Positions 36,758 through 45,986 of a DNA stretch of 64,000 nucleotides are shown here, piece by piece (within the stretch, counting starts at the first letter, position 1; each line of letters starts with the position of its first letter). This DNA comes from Rhizobium sp. SG_E_25_P2 (GTDB lineage: Bacteria > Pseudomonadota > Alphaproteobacteria > Rhizobiales > Rhizobiaceae), in contig NZ_JARXVM010000013.1 in NCBI RefSeq assembly GCF_029892285.1, positions 100,397 to 164,396 on the forward strand, read 5' to 3'. The notes beneath the pieces are model-generated. The model was given only the letters and a program-made list of their open reading frames with translations, did not search any database and had not been told where the DNA came from. The position numbers and the translations under genes were made by a program.

Positions 36758-37144
36758 TTTGCGAACTATTTCCCGGAGGTCGTCAGTTTCGAAAAAATGG
36801 CTCGAACACCATCATTTGAGAAACTATCTCCCGATTCCATGGATGCCGCAAGGGATTTAAAGTTAACGGAGCGTTAAGACGCGAGAATCTGCTCGGATCC
36901 GCCTGTGAAACTTTACCTACAGAATCAGTATGTTAATTCTATTCCCAGTGATTTCGTTCACTATCCGTTTTACTGTGAATCCTACAAAGCGCTCTGGCGC
37001 TGAGTGCATTCGAAAGAGAGACGCAACGCAACGACCTCTCCGAGAGGGCGGCGACTCAAGCTTCGACTTGTAGAATCATACAACTGCCGGGGCCTTCGAA
37101 TCTGTGCTGATTTCCCCACCGTCTAACAATGGCGGAGAAAATCC
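36758..37144. promoter_or_regulatory. Divergent repABC / traI-trb control region
   Basis: These 387 bases should carry promoters in both directions. Symmetric elements seen: two direct copies of AACTAT(T/C)TCCCG near 36764 and 36824, 60 bases apart; TTAACG-GAG-CGTTAA at 36863-36877; AGCGC-TCTG-GCGCT near 36990; CCTCTC-C-GAGAGG at 37035-37047; TTGTA-N6-TACAA at 37068-37083. The first two, close to repA, suit RepA autorepression. I found no match to the classic Ti tra box, so the TraR operator here is unassigned. No gene is seen in this stretch. Confidence 0.55.
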
Positions 37145-37768
37145 ATGCAGGTTCTCGCGTTTTCAGCACCCCGAACGATTCAAGAGGCTCAACTCCTTCA
37201 CCTCCACTACCAGCTTCGTGCGCGGGTCTTTTCCGATCGTCTGGGTTGGGAAGTCGATGTTTCGGCGGGGTGCGAGTCGGATGGCTTCGACGCGCTTCGG
37301 CCAACCTATGTTCTTGCCATCACTGAGACCGGCCAACTGGCGGGGTGTGCGAGACTTCTTCCGGCGCTCGGTCGAACGATGGTGGCCGATGTTTTCCCCG
37401 CGCTTCTACCCGACGGTAAGCTCAACGGTCATGCCGCAATGATTGAGAGTTCTCGCTTTTGCGTTGACACGGCCCTCGCGGAGGGGAGGGGCGACGGTTC
37501 CCTCCATGAGGCCACACTGACCATGTTCGCCGGCATCATCGAATGGTGCTTCGCGAATGACTACACCGAGATTGTCACGGTGACCGATCTTCGATTCGAG
37601 AGAATCCTTGGTCGCGTCGGATGGCCGCTGCATCGTTTGGGCGAGCCGAAGAAGATCGGCGTGACGATGGCCGTCGCGGGCACACTGCCCGCCAATACGG
37701 AGACGTTCCTCAGGCTCCGTCCTTCCAATTACCGTTCTGAACTCAGCCCTCTCAGCCAGGCAGCGTAA
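37145..37768 (+). CDS. traI: Acyl-homoserine-lactone synthase TraI (LuxI family)
   Basis: A 207-residue autoinducer synthase. Invariant LuxI residues are recognisable: Arg in YQLRARVFSDRLGW (with Phe and Trp), the Asp pair in ESDGFD, ARLLP, and the Glu/Arg of IESSRFCVD, with the acyl-chain pocket near GIIEWCFANDYTEIVTVTDLRFERIL. It joins S-adenosylmethionine and an acyl-ACP to make the signal for TraR. It follows GGCGGAGAAAATCC and precedes trbB by 10 bases, so it is the first gene of the mating-pore operon and should be positively autoregulated. Confidence 0.95.
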   Translation: MQVLAFSAPRTIQEAQLLHLHYQLRARVFSDRLGWEVDVSAGCESDGFDALRPTYVLAITETGQLAGCARLLPALGRTMVADVFPALLPDGKLNGHAAMIESSRFCVDTALAEGRGDGSLHEATLTMFAGIIEWCFANDYTEIVTVTDLRFERILGRVGWPLHRLGEPKKIGVTMAVAGTLPANTETFLRLRPSNYRSELSPLSQAA

Positions 37769-37778
37769 GGAGAAATCC

Positions 37779-38756
37779 GTGAACCAGCTTCGCTCTCATC
37801 CCCGGCTTGTCCGCAAACTTCAGGAGGCACTCGGCGATCAGCTTTGCGTCGCCCTGGACGACGCGACCGTCGTCGAGATCATGCTCAATCCGGACGGAAA
37901 GCTGTTCATCGAACGCCTCGGTCACGGCGTTGCGCCCGCTGGACAGATGTCATCCGCTGCCGCGGAGATGGTGATTGGCACAGTGGCGCACGCGCTTCAG
38001 TCAGAGGTCGACACGGAACAGCCAATTATCTCTGGCGAGTTGCCAATCGGTGGCCACCGTTTTGAGGGTCTGTTGCCCCCAATCGTCGCCAAGCCTGCCT
38101 TTACCATTCGTCGCCGCGCGTCGCGCCTCATTCCGCTCGAAGATTATGTCCGCACCGGCGTCATGACCGAATACCAGGCGTCGACGATTCGCAGCGCAAT
38201 CTCCGCGAGGCTAAATATCATCATTTCCGGCGGGACGGGCTCGGGTAAGACGACGCTGGCGAATGCTGTCATCGACGAAATCGTCAAAACTGCGCCGGAC
38301 GATCGGCTCGTCATTCTTGAGGACACCGCGGAAATCCAATGCGCGGCCGAGAACGCCGTTCTCCTGCACACCAGCGATACGATCGACATGGCCCGGCTTT
38401 TGAAGAGCACCATGCGGCTGCGTCCCGACCGAATCGTCGTTGGCGAAGTTCGCGACGGCGCGGCCCTGACATTGCTTAAGGCCTGGAACACCGGTCACCC
38501 TGGTGGTGTAGCGACCATTCACTCGAACACCGCCATGTCGGCGCTGCGCCGCCTTGAACAGCTCACGGCCGAGGCAAGCCAGCAGCCGATGCACGAGGTG
38601 ATCGGCGAGGCGGTCGACCTGATCATCTCGATCGAGCGGACGCCGCGCGGGCGGATTGTTCGCGACATTATCCAAGTCGAGCGGTTCGCCAACGGACGGT
38701 ATGAAACCGAAGCCGATCACCTCACCGAAGAACAGGAGGCTCGCCATGTCGCGTAA
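37779..38756 (+). CDS. trbB: Conjugal transfer ATPase TrbB (VirB11-like)
   Basis: A 325-residue hexameric secretion ATPase. Walker A is [19 protein letters not shown] near residue 150. The Asp box [11 protein letters not shown], the Walker B / His box region [16 protein letters not shown] and [15 protein letters not shown] complete the family set. It works at the cytoplasmic base of the type IV secretion channel in pilus assembly and substrate transport. The stop overlaps the start of trbC by 11 bases. Confidence 0.95.
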   Translation: MNQLRSHPRLVRKLQEALGDQLCVALDDATVVEIMLNPDGKLFIERLGHGVAPAGQMSSAAAEMVIGTVAHALQSEVDTEQPIISGELPIGGHRFEGLLPPIVAKPAFTIRRRASRLIPLEDYVRTGVMTEYQASTIRSAISARLNIIISGGTGSGKTTLANAVIDEIVKTAPDDRLVILEDTAEIQCAAENAVLLHTSDTIDMARLLKSTMRLRPDRIVVGEVRDGAALTLLKAWNTGHPGGVATIHSNTAMSALRRLEQLTAEASQQPMHEVIGEAVDLIISIERTPRGRIVRDIIQVERFANGRYETEADHLTEEQEARHVA

Positions 38757-39117
38757 CACGCCATTCATCGCCATTATGCTCCTGGCGGCACCCCTGGTTC
38801 TTGCCGCTGCCGCGCCGGCGCTCGCCAGTTCCGGCGGTGGCCTTCCGTGGGAAGGGCCACTGCAGCAGATTCAGGAGTCGATCACCGGCCCTGTTGCGGG
38901 TGCGATCGCGCTTGCAGCGGTGGCGATCGCCGGCGGCATGCTCATCTTCGGGGGCGAACTGAACGACTTCGCGCGGCGCCTTGTCTTCATCGTCCTCGTC
39001 GCCGGCATCCTGCTTGGCGCCACCAACATCGTCGGCCTTTTCGGCGCAACCGGTGCGTCGATCGGGCTAGCCGATGAGCCGGTCACGTCAATTGGTTCGA
39101 ACCGCGGAGGGGAGTGA
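38746..39117 (+). CDS. trbC: Prepilin TrbC (VirB2-like)
   Basis: A 123-residue prepilin. A long signal segment ([22 protein letters not shown]) is followed by two membrane helices around [20 protein letters not shown] and [23 protein letters not shown]. In RP4 the homologue is trimmed and cyclised by TraF, which is also present here. I chose ATG 38746, preceded by ACAGGAGGCTCGCC; the frame extends upstream within trbB. Confidence 0.93.
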   Translation: MSRNTPFIAIMLLAAPLVLAAAAPALASSGGGLPWEGPLQQIQESITGPVAGAIALAAVAIAGGMLIFGGELNDFARRLVFIVLVAGILLGATNIVGLFGATGASIGLADEPVTSIGSNRGGE

Positions 39118-39121
39118 GGCC

Positions 39122-39421
39122 ATGGCTGAGTCCTTGTCCGGCCTGCGGCGTAACCGCATCCATCGCGCGCTTTCGCGCCCGAACCTGCTATTGGGCGCCG
39201 ACCGGGAGCTGGTGCTGATTACCGGTCTTGCAGCGGTGATCCTGATCTTCGTCGTGCTGACACTTTATTCGGCGCTCTTCGGTATTGCCGTCTGGGTCGT
39301 GATCGTGGGCGCGCTGAGGATGATGGCCAAGTCAGATCCGCTCATGCGGCAAGTCTATATCAAGCACATTTCCTACAAGCCCACCTACAAGGCGACCACT
39401 TCGCCCTGGCGACGGTATTGA
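39122..39421 (+). CDS. trbD: Conjugal transfer protein TrbD (VirB3-like)
   Basis: A 99-residue inner-membrane protein. After NRIHRALSRPNLLLGADRELVLITG come hydrophobic segments AAVILIFVVLTLYSALFGIA and VVIVGALRMMA, then MRQVYIKHISYKPTY. VirB3-type proteins accompany the VirB4 ATPase. The start ATG lies 4 bases after the trbC stop, with GGAG upstream. Confidence 0.93.
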   Translation: MAESLSGLRRNRIHRALSRPNLLLGADRELVLITGLAAVILIFVVLTLYSALFGIAVWVVIVGALRMMAKSDPLMRQVYIKHISYKPTYKATTSPWRRY

Positions 39422-39431
39422 GGAGGAGGCC

Positions 39432-41882
39432 ATGGTAGCTCTCAAGCGCTTCCGGGTGACCGGCCCCTCCTTTGCCGATCTCGTCCCTTATGCCGGGCTC
39501 GTCGACAACGGTGTCCTCGTCTTAAAAGACGGGAGCCTGATGGCCGGATGGTACTTCGCGGGACCAGACTCCGAAAGCGCGACCGATCTGGAGCGCAACG
39601 AACTGTCCAGGCAGATCAATGCCGTCCTGTCGCGGCTTGGAAGCGGCTGGATGATCCAGGTCGAAGCCATCCGCATTCCAACGGTCGACTATCCGTCGGA
39701 AGACCGTTGCCACTTTCCCGACCCGGTGACCCGCGCGATCGATGCCGAGCGACGCGCGCATTTCGCACGTGAGCAGGGACATTTCGAGAGCAAGCATGCC
39801 CTGATCCTGACCTATCGGCCACTCGAGTCCAAGAGGACCTCTCTCAGCAAATATATCTATTCCGATGAAGAGAGCCGGAAAAAGTCTTACGCGGACACGG
39901 TGCTCTTCGTGTTCAAGAGCGCAATACGGGAGCTTGAGCAGTATTTTGCCAATACGCTTTCGATCCGGCGAATGGAAACCCGCGAAACAATCGAGAGGGG
40001 AGGGGAGAGGGTTGCTCGCTACGACGAGCTCCTGCAGTTCGCCCGATTCTGCATCGCTGGCGAAAGCCATCCGATCCGGCTTCCCAACGTTCCCATGTAT
40101 CTCGACTGGATCGCCACCGCCGAGCTTGAGCACGGACTGACGCCGAAGGTCGAAAACCGTTTTCTCGGCGTCGTTGCGATCGACGGTCTGCCGGCCGAAA
40201 GCTGGCCAGGTATCCTGAACAGCCTAGACCTGATGCCGCTCACCTATCGGTGGTCATCGCGCTTCATCTTTCTCGATGCCGAGGAGGCCCGGCAAAAGCT
40301 CGAACGCACACGCAAGAAATGGCAGCAGAAGGTCCGGCCGTTCTTCGATCAGATATTCCAGACGCAAAGCCGGTCAGTGGATCAGGACGCCATGACCATG
40401 GTGGTAGAGACTGAGGATGCCATCGCGCAGGCCTCGTCGCAGCTGGTTGCCTATGGCTATTACACACCGGTCGTCGTGTTGTTCGACAACGATCGCGAGG
40501 CACTCCAGGAGAAGGCCGAAGCGATCCGGCGACTGATCCAGGCGGAAGGTTTCGGGGCGCGCATCGAAACGCTCAACGCCACCGATGCCTATCTCGGCAG
40601 CCTGCCTGGCAACTGGTATTGCAACATCCGGGAGCCGCTGATCAACACCAGCAATCTCGCCGACTTGATCCCGCTGAACTCGGTCTGGTCCGGAAGCCCG
40701 ATCTCCCCATGCCCGTTTTACCCGCCGAATTCCCCGCCCTTGATGCAGGTTGCTAGCGGATCGACGGCGTTCCGTCTGAACCTGCATGTCGATGATGTCG
40801 GCCACACGCTGATCTTCGGCCCAACCGGCTCAGGCAAGTCGACGCTTCTGGCTTTGATCGCCGCGCAGTTTCGCCGCTACGAGAATGCGCAGATCTTCGC
40901 CTTTGACAAAGGCAGTTCACTTCTGCCGCTGACGCTCGCAGCCGGCGGCGATCACTATGAGATCGGCGGCGACAATGCGGAGGAGGGAAGGGCATTGGCC
41001 TTTTGCCCATTGTCCGAACTCAAAAGTGATGCCGACCGGGCTTGGGCGACGGAATGGATCGAGATGCTAGTCGGCCTGCAGGGCGTCACCATCACCCCCG
41101 ATCATCGTAACGCCATCTCTCGGCAAGTCGGACTGATGGCGAGCGCATCGGGTCGCTCGCTCTCGGATTTCGTCAGCGGCGTGCAGCTGCGCGAGATCAA
41201 GGACGCATTGCATCACTACACCGTCGATGGCCCGATGGGCCAGCTCCTCGATGCGGAAGAGGACGGCCTCACGCTCGGTGCCTTCCAAACCTTCGAAATT
41301 GAGCAGTTGATGACTATGGGCGAGCGCAATCTCGTGCCCGTGCTGACCTACCTGTTCCGCAGGATCGAGAAACGCCTGGATGGCTCCCCCAGTCTCATCG
41401 TGCTCGACGAGGCCTGGCTGATGCTCGGCCACCCGGTATTCCGCGACAAGATTCGCGAGTGGCTCAAGGTGCTGCGCAAAGCGAATTGCGCTGTGGTTCT
41501 CGCGACCCAATCGATCTCGGATGCAGAACGCTCCGGGATCATCGACGTCTTGAAGGAATCCTGCCCGACCAAGATTTGTCTTCCGAATGGCGGCGCCCGC
41601 GAGTCTGGGACGCGCGAATTCTATGAGCGCATCGGCTTCAACGAGCGGCAGATCGAGATCGTCGCTACCGCCATGCCGAAGCGCGAATACTACGTCGCCA
41701 CGCCGGAAGGCCGGCGGCTCTTCGACATGTCGCTTGGGCCCGTCGCCCTGAGCTTTGTCGGCGCGTCGGGCAAGGAGGACCTCAAACGCATCCGCGGACT
41801 GAAATCCGAACATGGCCGCGACTGGCCGATCCGCTGGCTTGAAACGAGAGGAGTTCACGATGCTGCATCGCTATTCAAATAG
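39432..41882 (+). CDS. trbE: Conjugal transfer ATPase TrbE (VirB4-like)
   Basis: An 816-residue VirB4-family ATPase, the conserved engine of type IV secretion. The CagE/TrbE domain covers the first 400 residues (FADLVPYAGLVDNGVLVLKDG onward). Walker A is IFGPTGSGKSTLLALIA near residue 465, and Walker B is PSLIVLDEAWLMLG near residue 655, followed by VVLATQSISDA. Preceded by GAGGAGGCC. Its last 23 bases overlap trbJ. Confidence 0.95.
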   Translation: MVALKRFRVTGPSFADLVPYAGLVDNGVLVLKDGSLMAGWYFAGPDSESATDLERNELSRQINAVLSRLGSGWMIQVEAIRIPTVDYPSEDRCHFPDPVTRAIDAERRAHFAREQGHFESKHALILTYRPLESKRTSLSKYIYSDEESRKKSYADTVLFVFKSAIRELEQYFANTLSIRRMETRETIERGGERVARYDELLQFARFCIAGESHPIRLPNVPMYLDWIATAELEHGLTPKVENRFLGVVAIDGLPAESWPGILNSLDLMPLTYRWSSRFIFLDAEEARQKLERTRKKWQQKVRPFFDQIFQTQSRSVDQDAMTMVVETEDAIAQASSQLVAYGYYTPVVVLFDNDREALQEKAEAIRRLIQAEGFGARIETLNATDAYLGSLPGNWYCNIREPLINTSNLADLIPLNSVWSGSPISPCPFYPPNSPPLMQVASGSTAFRLNLHVDDVGHTLIFGPTGSGKSTLLALIAAQFRRYENAQIFAFDKGSSLLPLTLAAGGDHYEIGGDNAEEGRALAFCPLSELKSDADRAWATEWIEMLVGLQGVTITPDHRNAISRQVGLMASASGRSLSDFVSGVQLREIKDALHHYTVDGPMGQLLDAEEDGLTLGAFQTFEIEQLMTMGERNLVPVLTYLFRRIEKRLDGSPSLIVLDEAWLMLGHPVFRDKIREWLKVLRKANCAVVLATQSISDAERSGIIDVLKESCPTKICLPNGGARESGTREFYERIGFNERQIEIVATAMPKREYYVATPEGRRLFDMSLGPVALSFVGASGKEDLKRIRGLKSEHGRDWPIRWLETRGVHDAASLFK

Positions 41883-42657
41883 ATGGCTCGCCTGCTTGGC
41901 CGCCGTCGCTCTCACGATCGGAGGCGCAGGCTCAGTGCAAGCCGGCACGGCCACCGGCGCAGCGACCGAATGGACGCAGCTCGCCAACAATGCGCAGCTC
42001 GTGGATCTCATGAAAAGCTCCGGCATTCAGGTCGACAATCAGCTGACCCAGATCAGCCAGCTTGCAGAGCAGATCCAGAACCAGCTGAAAATCTACGAGA
42101 ACATGCTGCAAAACACTGCGCAGCTTCCTGATCATGTATGGGGGCAGATTGAAAGCGACCTCAATCAACTGCGTAGTATTGTCGACCAGGGGCAGGGCAT
42201 CGCCTTTTCGATGGGCAACTCTGACGACGTTCTTCAGCAGCGCTTTCAGAGCTATGCCGATCTCAAGACGAATTTGCCAGACAACGCGACGTTCTCCACG
42301 ACTTACCAATCCTGGTCGAACACCAACCGTGACACCATCGCCAGTTCGCTGAAGGCGGCGAGCCTCACGGCCGACCAGTTCGATAGCGAGGAAGATACGA
42401 TGTCCTCGCTGCGGTCGATGTCCGAAACGGCTGACGGGCAGATGAAAGCGTTGCAGGTCGGCCACGAGATCGCCGCTCAACAAGTCGCGCAAATGCAGAA
42501 GCTTCGAGGCCTCGTCTCACAACAGATGACGATGATGGGAACCTGGCTGCAAACCGCACAGACCGACAAGGATCTGGCACAGGCTAGGCGTGAGAAATTC
42601 TTCAGTGCGACGGCTCCCTCCACCTCAGGCGGCGAAAGGATGAAGGTGGAATGGTGA
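41860..42657 (+). CDS. trbJ: Conjugal transfer protein TrbJ (VirB5-like)
   Basis: A 265-residue periplasmic protein. The signal peptide is RWLACLAAVALTIGGAGSVQA, then coiled-coil regions of Gln-rich helix (QLTQISQLAEQIQNQLKIYENML). The first ATG with a good site (GAGAGGAG) is 41860, inside the end of trbE. The last residues TSGGERMKVEW recur almost unchanged at the end of TrbK. Homologues are thought to be minor pilus or adhesion components. Confidence 0.92.
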   Translation: MLHRYSNRWLACLAAVALTIGGAGSVQAGTATGAATEWTQLANNAQLVDLMKSSGIQVDNQLTQISQLAEQIQNQLKIYENMLQNTAQLPDHVWGQIESDLNQLRSIVDQGQGIAFSMGNSDDVLQQRFQSYADLKTNLPDNATFSTTYQSWSNTNRDTIASSLKAASLTADQFDSEEDTMSSLRSMSETADGQMKALQVGHEIAAQQVAQMQKLRGLVSQQMTMMGTWLQTAQTDKDLAQARREKFFSATAPSTSGGERMKVEW

Positions 42658-42827
42658 GAACGAAAGCACTCCTCATCGCGATCGCAACGATGCTCGCCGC
42701 GACAAGCGCCGGCATTTGGTTGTTGATCTCCGAAAAGCAGGAAGCTCAGGAACGTAGGGCGAAGTTCTTCGGCTCGTCGAACGACCACCCCACATCCGGT
42801 GGCGAAAAGATGAAAGTCGAATGGTGA
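42651..42827 (+). CDS. trbK: Entry-exclusion protein TrbK
   Basis: A 58-residue protein with an N-terminal hydrophobic helix (ALLIAIATMLAATSAGIWLL) and a short tail ending in TSGGEKMKVEW. RP4 TrbK is the entry-exclusion lipoprotein, but no lipobox cysteine is present here, so the exact role may differ. It overlaps the trbJ stop by 7 bases. GTG 42654 is a possible alternative start. Confidence 0.85.
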   Translation: MVRTKALLIAIATMLAATSAGIWLLISEKQEAQERRAKFFGSSNDHPTSGGEKMKVEW

Positions 42828-42831
42828 CAGG

Positions 42832-44019
42832 ATGACCTATACGACGACATTTCATCAGCTACGGGCCGCCATACTCTTCGCCGCCTTTACGGCGGTTGCG
42901 GCCCAGCCGGCCCTTGCGCAGGAAGGGTCAGTATTGACGTCGCTCCAGAGCGAGATCACGACTGCAGCGAAGGGGTGGGAAACCACCGTCATGGACGCTG
43001 CGAAATCTCTGTTCTGGATCCTCGCAACGATAGAGATCGGCATTGCCGCCGTCTGGCTGGCAATTCAGTCCGCCTCTTTGGATAGCTGGTTCGCCGAACT
43101 TGTGCGGCGGATCATGTTTGTCGGATTCTTCGCCTTCGTGCTCGCGCAGGGACCAACCTTCGCCAAGGCTGTCGTGGATAGCCTCTTTCAGATCGGCGCA
43201 GGGGGAGGGACGGCGTCACCAGCTGACGTGTTCAACGCCGGTCTCGCATTGGCAACGAAAATGTCGGAGAAGGTGCAGTTCGGCCTCTTCGAGGACAATG
43301 CGTTGGCAATCTCGGCCGCGTTCGCGATGGTCGTGACGGTCATCGCGTTTTCTCTGGTCGCTGCAATTTTCGTTTCCGTCATGGTCGAAATGTATATCGG
43401 GCTTCTGGCGGGCATGATCATGCTCGGCCTTGGCGGTTCGTCCTATACCAAGGACTTTGCAGTCCGCTACCTGGTCTATGCTTTCTCCGTCGGGATGAAG
43501 CTGATGGCGCTCGTCATGATCTCCCGCATCGGCTCCGAAGTGCTGATCGGCCTCGCTAACCAGCCTGATATCGGCGACCAGTTTCAAACCGCTCTCGCCA
43601 TCGCTGGAATTGCCGTCGTCGTTTTCATCATCGCGATGTACGTCCCGAACATTATGCAAGGCGTTGTGCAGGGCGCATCGGTGTCCGGAGGAATGGAAGC
43701 GATCCGCCACGGTGGCCAGGCGGCATCTTTCGCCGCAGGCGCTGGCTTCCTCGCCGCCGGCGCTGCCGGCGCGGGCTTTGCGGCGGCGCAAGCTGCACGA
43801 GCTGCCGGTTCATCCGTTGCAGGTGCCGCTCTTCGCGGCATGGGCGCAGGCTTCAGTTCCGGCGCGCAAGCAGCCGGGTCCGCCGCGAAGGAAAAGGCAA
43901 TCGGCTCTCCCGGCGCCTATGCGGGGTCCATTCTCGGGCTGGCCAATTCCAAGCTTGATGAACAGCGCGGCGGCCATAGTGGACCGAAGTCGCCTCCCGA
44001 ACGCAACGACAAACCGTAA
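42832..44019 (+). CDS. trbL: Conjugal transfer protein TrbL (VirB6-like)
   Basis: A 395-residue polytopic inner-membrane protein. The start has a signal-like segment (AAILFAAFTAVAAQPALAQE), followed by at least five membrane helices between residues 55 and 280 (LFWILATIEIGIAAVWLAI, IMFVGFFAFVLAQG, AMVVTVIAFSLVAAIFVSV, YIGLLAGMIMLGLGGSSYTKDFA, IAGIAVVVFIIAMYVPNIM). The last 110 residues are Ala/Gly-rich, then a charged tail. It forms part of the translocation channel. Confidence 0.93.
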   Translation: MTYTTTFHQLRAAILFAAFTAVAAQPALAQEGSVLTSLQSEITTAAKGWETTVMDAAKSLFWILATIEIGIAAVWLAIQSASLDSWFAELVRRIMFVGFFAFVLAQGPTFAKAVVDSLFQIGAGGGTASPADVFNAGLALATKMSEKVQFGLFEDNALAISAAFAMVVTVIAFSLVAAIFVSVMVEMYIGLLAGMIMLGLGGSSYTKDFAVRYLVYAFSVGMKLMALVMISRIGSEVLIGLANQPDIGDQFQTALAIAGIAVVVFIIAMYVPNIMQGVVQGASVSGGMEAIRHGGQAASFAAGAGFLAAGAAGAGFAAAQAARAAGSSVAGAALRGMGAGFSSGAQAAGSAAKEKAIGSPGAYAGSILGLANSKLDEQRGGHSGPKSPPERNDKP

Positions 44020-44038
44020 TTGAGACAAGGGAAAATCA

Positions 44039-44701
44039 ATGGCAGCGAACCGCGCCCCGGAGAACCCGTATCTTGCCGCCCGCCAGGAATGGAGCGAACG
44101 CTACGGCTCCTATGTAAAGGCCGCCGCCGCATGGCGTATTGTTGGTGTCCTCGGTCTGGTCATGGCCGTCATCGGTTTCAGCTACGCGATGTATCTGAGC
44201 ACCCAGGTGAGGCTCGTGCCTTACATCGTCGAGGTCGACAAGCTCGGAACCGCAGTCACAGCAGGCTTTCCGGAGCAGATCGAGTATGCCGATGTCCGCG
44301 TGGTGCGCGCCACACTCGGCAACTTCGTCACGAGCTTTCGCTCGATCACTCCGGATGCGGTGGTGCAGAAGCAATATATCGACCGCACCTACGCCCTTCT
44401 TCGCACGTCCGATCCATCGACGGAGAAGGTCAACGCCTGGTTTCGAGGCAATTCTCCATTCGAGAAGGCGAGGTCTTCGACAGTTGCCATCGAGGTCAAC
44501 AACATCGTGGCGCTTTCGAACCAGACCTATCAGATCGACTGGACGGAATACGAGCGGGACCGCAAGGGCAAGGAGACCGGCACACGCCGTTTCCGCGGGA
44601 TCGCAACGGTGACGCTCACCGCGCCACAGGATGAGGCAACGATCCGCCTCAATCCGATCGGCCTCTACGTCCGGGATTTCGACTGGACGGCACAGCTTTA
44701 A
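44039..44701 (+). CDS. trbF: Conjugal transfer protein TrbF (VirB8-like)
   Basis: A 220-residue bitopic protein: cytoplasmic [25 protein letters not shown], one membrane helix ([20 protein letters not shown]), then a periplasmic VirB8-type domain ([30 protein letters not shown]). It is a scaffold of the secretion apparatus. It lies 19 bases after trbL. Confidence 0.94.
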   Translation: MAANRAPENPYLAARQEWSERYGSYVKAAAAWRIVGVLGLVMAVIGFSYAMYLSTQVRLVPYIVEVDKLGTAVTAGFPEQIEYADVRVVRATLGNFVTSFRSITPDAVVQKQYIDRTYALLRTSDPSTEKVNAWFRGNSPFEKARSSTVAIEVNNIVALSNQTYQIDWTEYERDRKGKETGTRRFRGIATVTLTAPQDEATIRLNPIGLYVRDFDWTAQL

Positions 44702-44718
44702 GGGCAGGGATTCTTTCA

Positions 44719-45531
44719 ATGAAAAAAACGGGATTGATCGCAGCCGCCGGCTGCATGGCCGGACTCTTAGCTGCGGCGGGCGCGCAGGCGCAAAGCATGA
44801 CGAGCAACGAGGTGAAGGGAACAAATCTATCCAGAAAATGGCGCGGCACGCCGGGACTGGTCACGACAGGTCCGGACGGAAAGGTCATCTTCCTGTTCGG
44901 CGAGACCCAGCCGTCCGTCGTCTGCTCGCCCCTCCAGGTCTGTGACATCGAACTTCAGGGGGGCGAGATTGTTCGCGACGTCCTCGTCGGTGACACCGTG
45001 CGCTGGAAGGTGGAGCCGGCCACCTCAGGGGCCACAGGCGGACAGGCGATCCATCTCATCGTCAAACCGTCGGAGCCGGGCCTTCTCACCTCAATGGTCG
45101 TGACGACATCACGGCGCACCTATCATATCCAGCTCAAGTCCCATCCGAGCCAGTATATGGCGCGCATTGGTTTCGAATATCCGGAAGACGTGTCGACCAA
45201 GCTCGCCGACATCAACGCCCGTCTCGAAACGGGCGGCATTCCGGGCGCCGCGCCGGACAAGCTGAACTTTTCCTATTCAATCAGCGGCGGTGCTTCGTGG
45301 AAGCCCAAGCGGGTCTATTCGGACGGGGTAAAAACCTACATCCAGTTCCCGAAGTCGATCTCGGGCCAGGATGCGCCTGTGCTCTTCGTCGTCTCGGGTG
45401 GTCAAAATCGTATCGTCAATTATCGAATGAAGAACGACATGATGACCGTCGACTATGCGATCGACAAGGCGATCCTCGTTTCGGGAGTCGGTTGGCGGCA
45501 GCAGAAGATCACCATCCGGCGGGGAGGCTGA
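44719..45531 (+). CDS. trbG: Conjugal transfer protein TrbG (VirB9-like)
   Basis: A 270-residue outer core component. Signal peptide [19 protein letters not shown]. The VirB9/CagX pattern includes [59 protein letters not shown] and the C-terminal [16 protein letters not shown]. The two Cys may form a disulphide or link to TrbH. Confidence 0.94.
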   Translation: MKKTGLIAAAGCMAGLLAAAGAQAQSMTSNEVKGTNLSRKWRGTPGLVTTGPDGKVIFLFGETQPSVVCSPLQVCDIELQGGEIVRDVLVGDTVRWKVEPATSGATGGQAIHLIVKPSEPGLLTSMVVTTSRRTYHIQLKSHPSQYMARIGFEYPEDVSTKLADINARLETGGIPGAAPDKLNFSYSISGGASWKPKRVYSDGVKTYIQFPKSISGQDAPVLFVVSGGQNRIVNYRMKNDMMTVDYAIDKAILVSGVGWRQQKITIRRGG

Positions 45532-45534
45532 ACA

Positions 45535-45975
45535 ATGCGCAAGCCTCTCGCATTCTTCATCGCGGCCGCGCTGCTTTCGAGCTGCCAAACGGCCGACGAC
45601 GCACTGACCACCAGCTCGACCCCGGTGGCCGTCACGGGACCGGCTGCAAGCGCCATCGCCGGCGACATGGCAAGCCGTCTGGCTGAACAGATCGGCCCGG
45701 CCGGTGCTACGACCACGATCAAAATGGAGACGGATACATCGGAGTTCGCATCCGCCCTCGAGGCGGCCCTGAAGGGCTGGGGCTACACGGTCGTCACGGA
45801 CGGCAAAGTCGCCAAAGACGTCAAGCCGGTCGAGCTTGCTTATGCAATCGAGGGCTTCGACGGACAGGTGCTGGCGCAGGTCTCGACGCCTTCCATCGCT
45901 CTGGGCCGCGCTTACACCCCGACGCTGGCGGGTGCTGTGCCGGCCAGTCCCCTTTCGATTATGCAGCGCAACTGA
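45535..45975 (+). CDS. trbH: Conjugal transfer lipoprotein TrbH (VirB7 analogue)
   Basis: A 146-residue lipoprotein. The lipobox LLSSC ends the signal peptide at residues 14-18, so Cys18 is the acylation site. The mature domain ([24 protein letters not shown] onward) resembles TrbH. It anchors the outer core with TrbG. Starts 3 bases after the trbG stop. Confidence 0.92.
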   Translation: MRKPLAFFIAAALLSSCQTADDALTTSSTPVAVTGPAASAIAGDMASRLAEQIGPAGATTTIKMETDTSEFASALEAALKGWGYTVVTDGKVAKDVKPVELAYAIEGFDGQVLAQVSTPSIALGRAYTPTLAGAVPASPLSIMQRN

Positions 45976-45986
45976 CGGAGATTACC

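Noticed and set aside
37035..37047. CCTCTC-C-GAGAGG palindrome as a TraR box
   Set aside because: It has none of the TGCA half-site features of known tra boxes; it is kept only as one of several symmetric elements in the control region.
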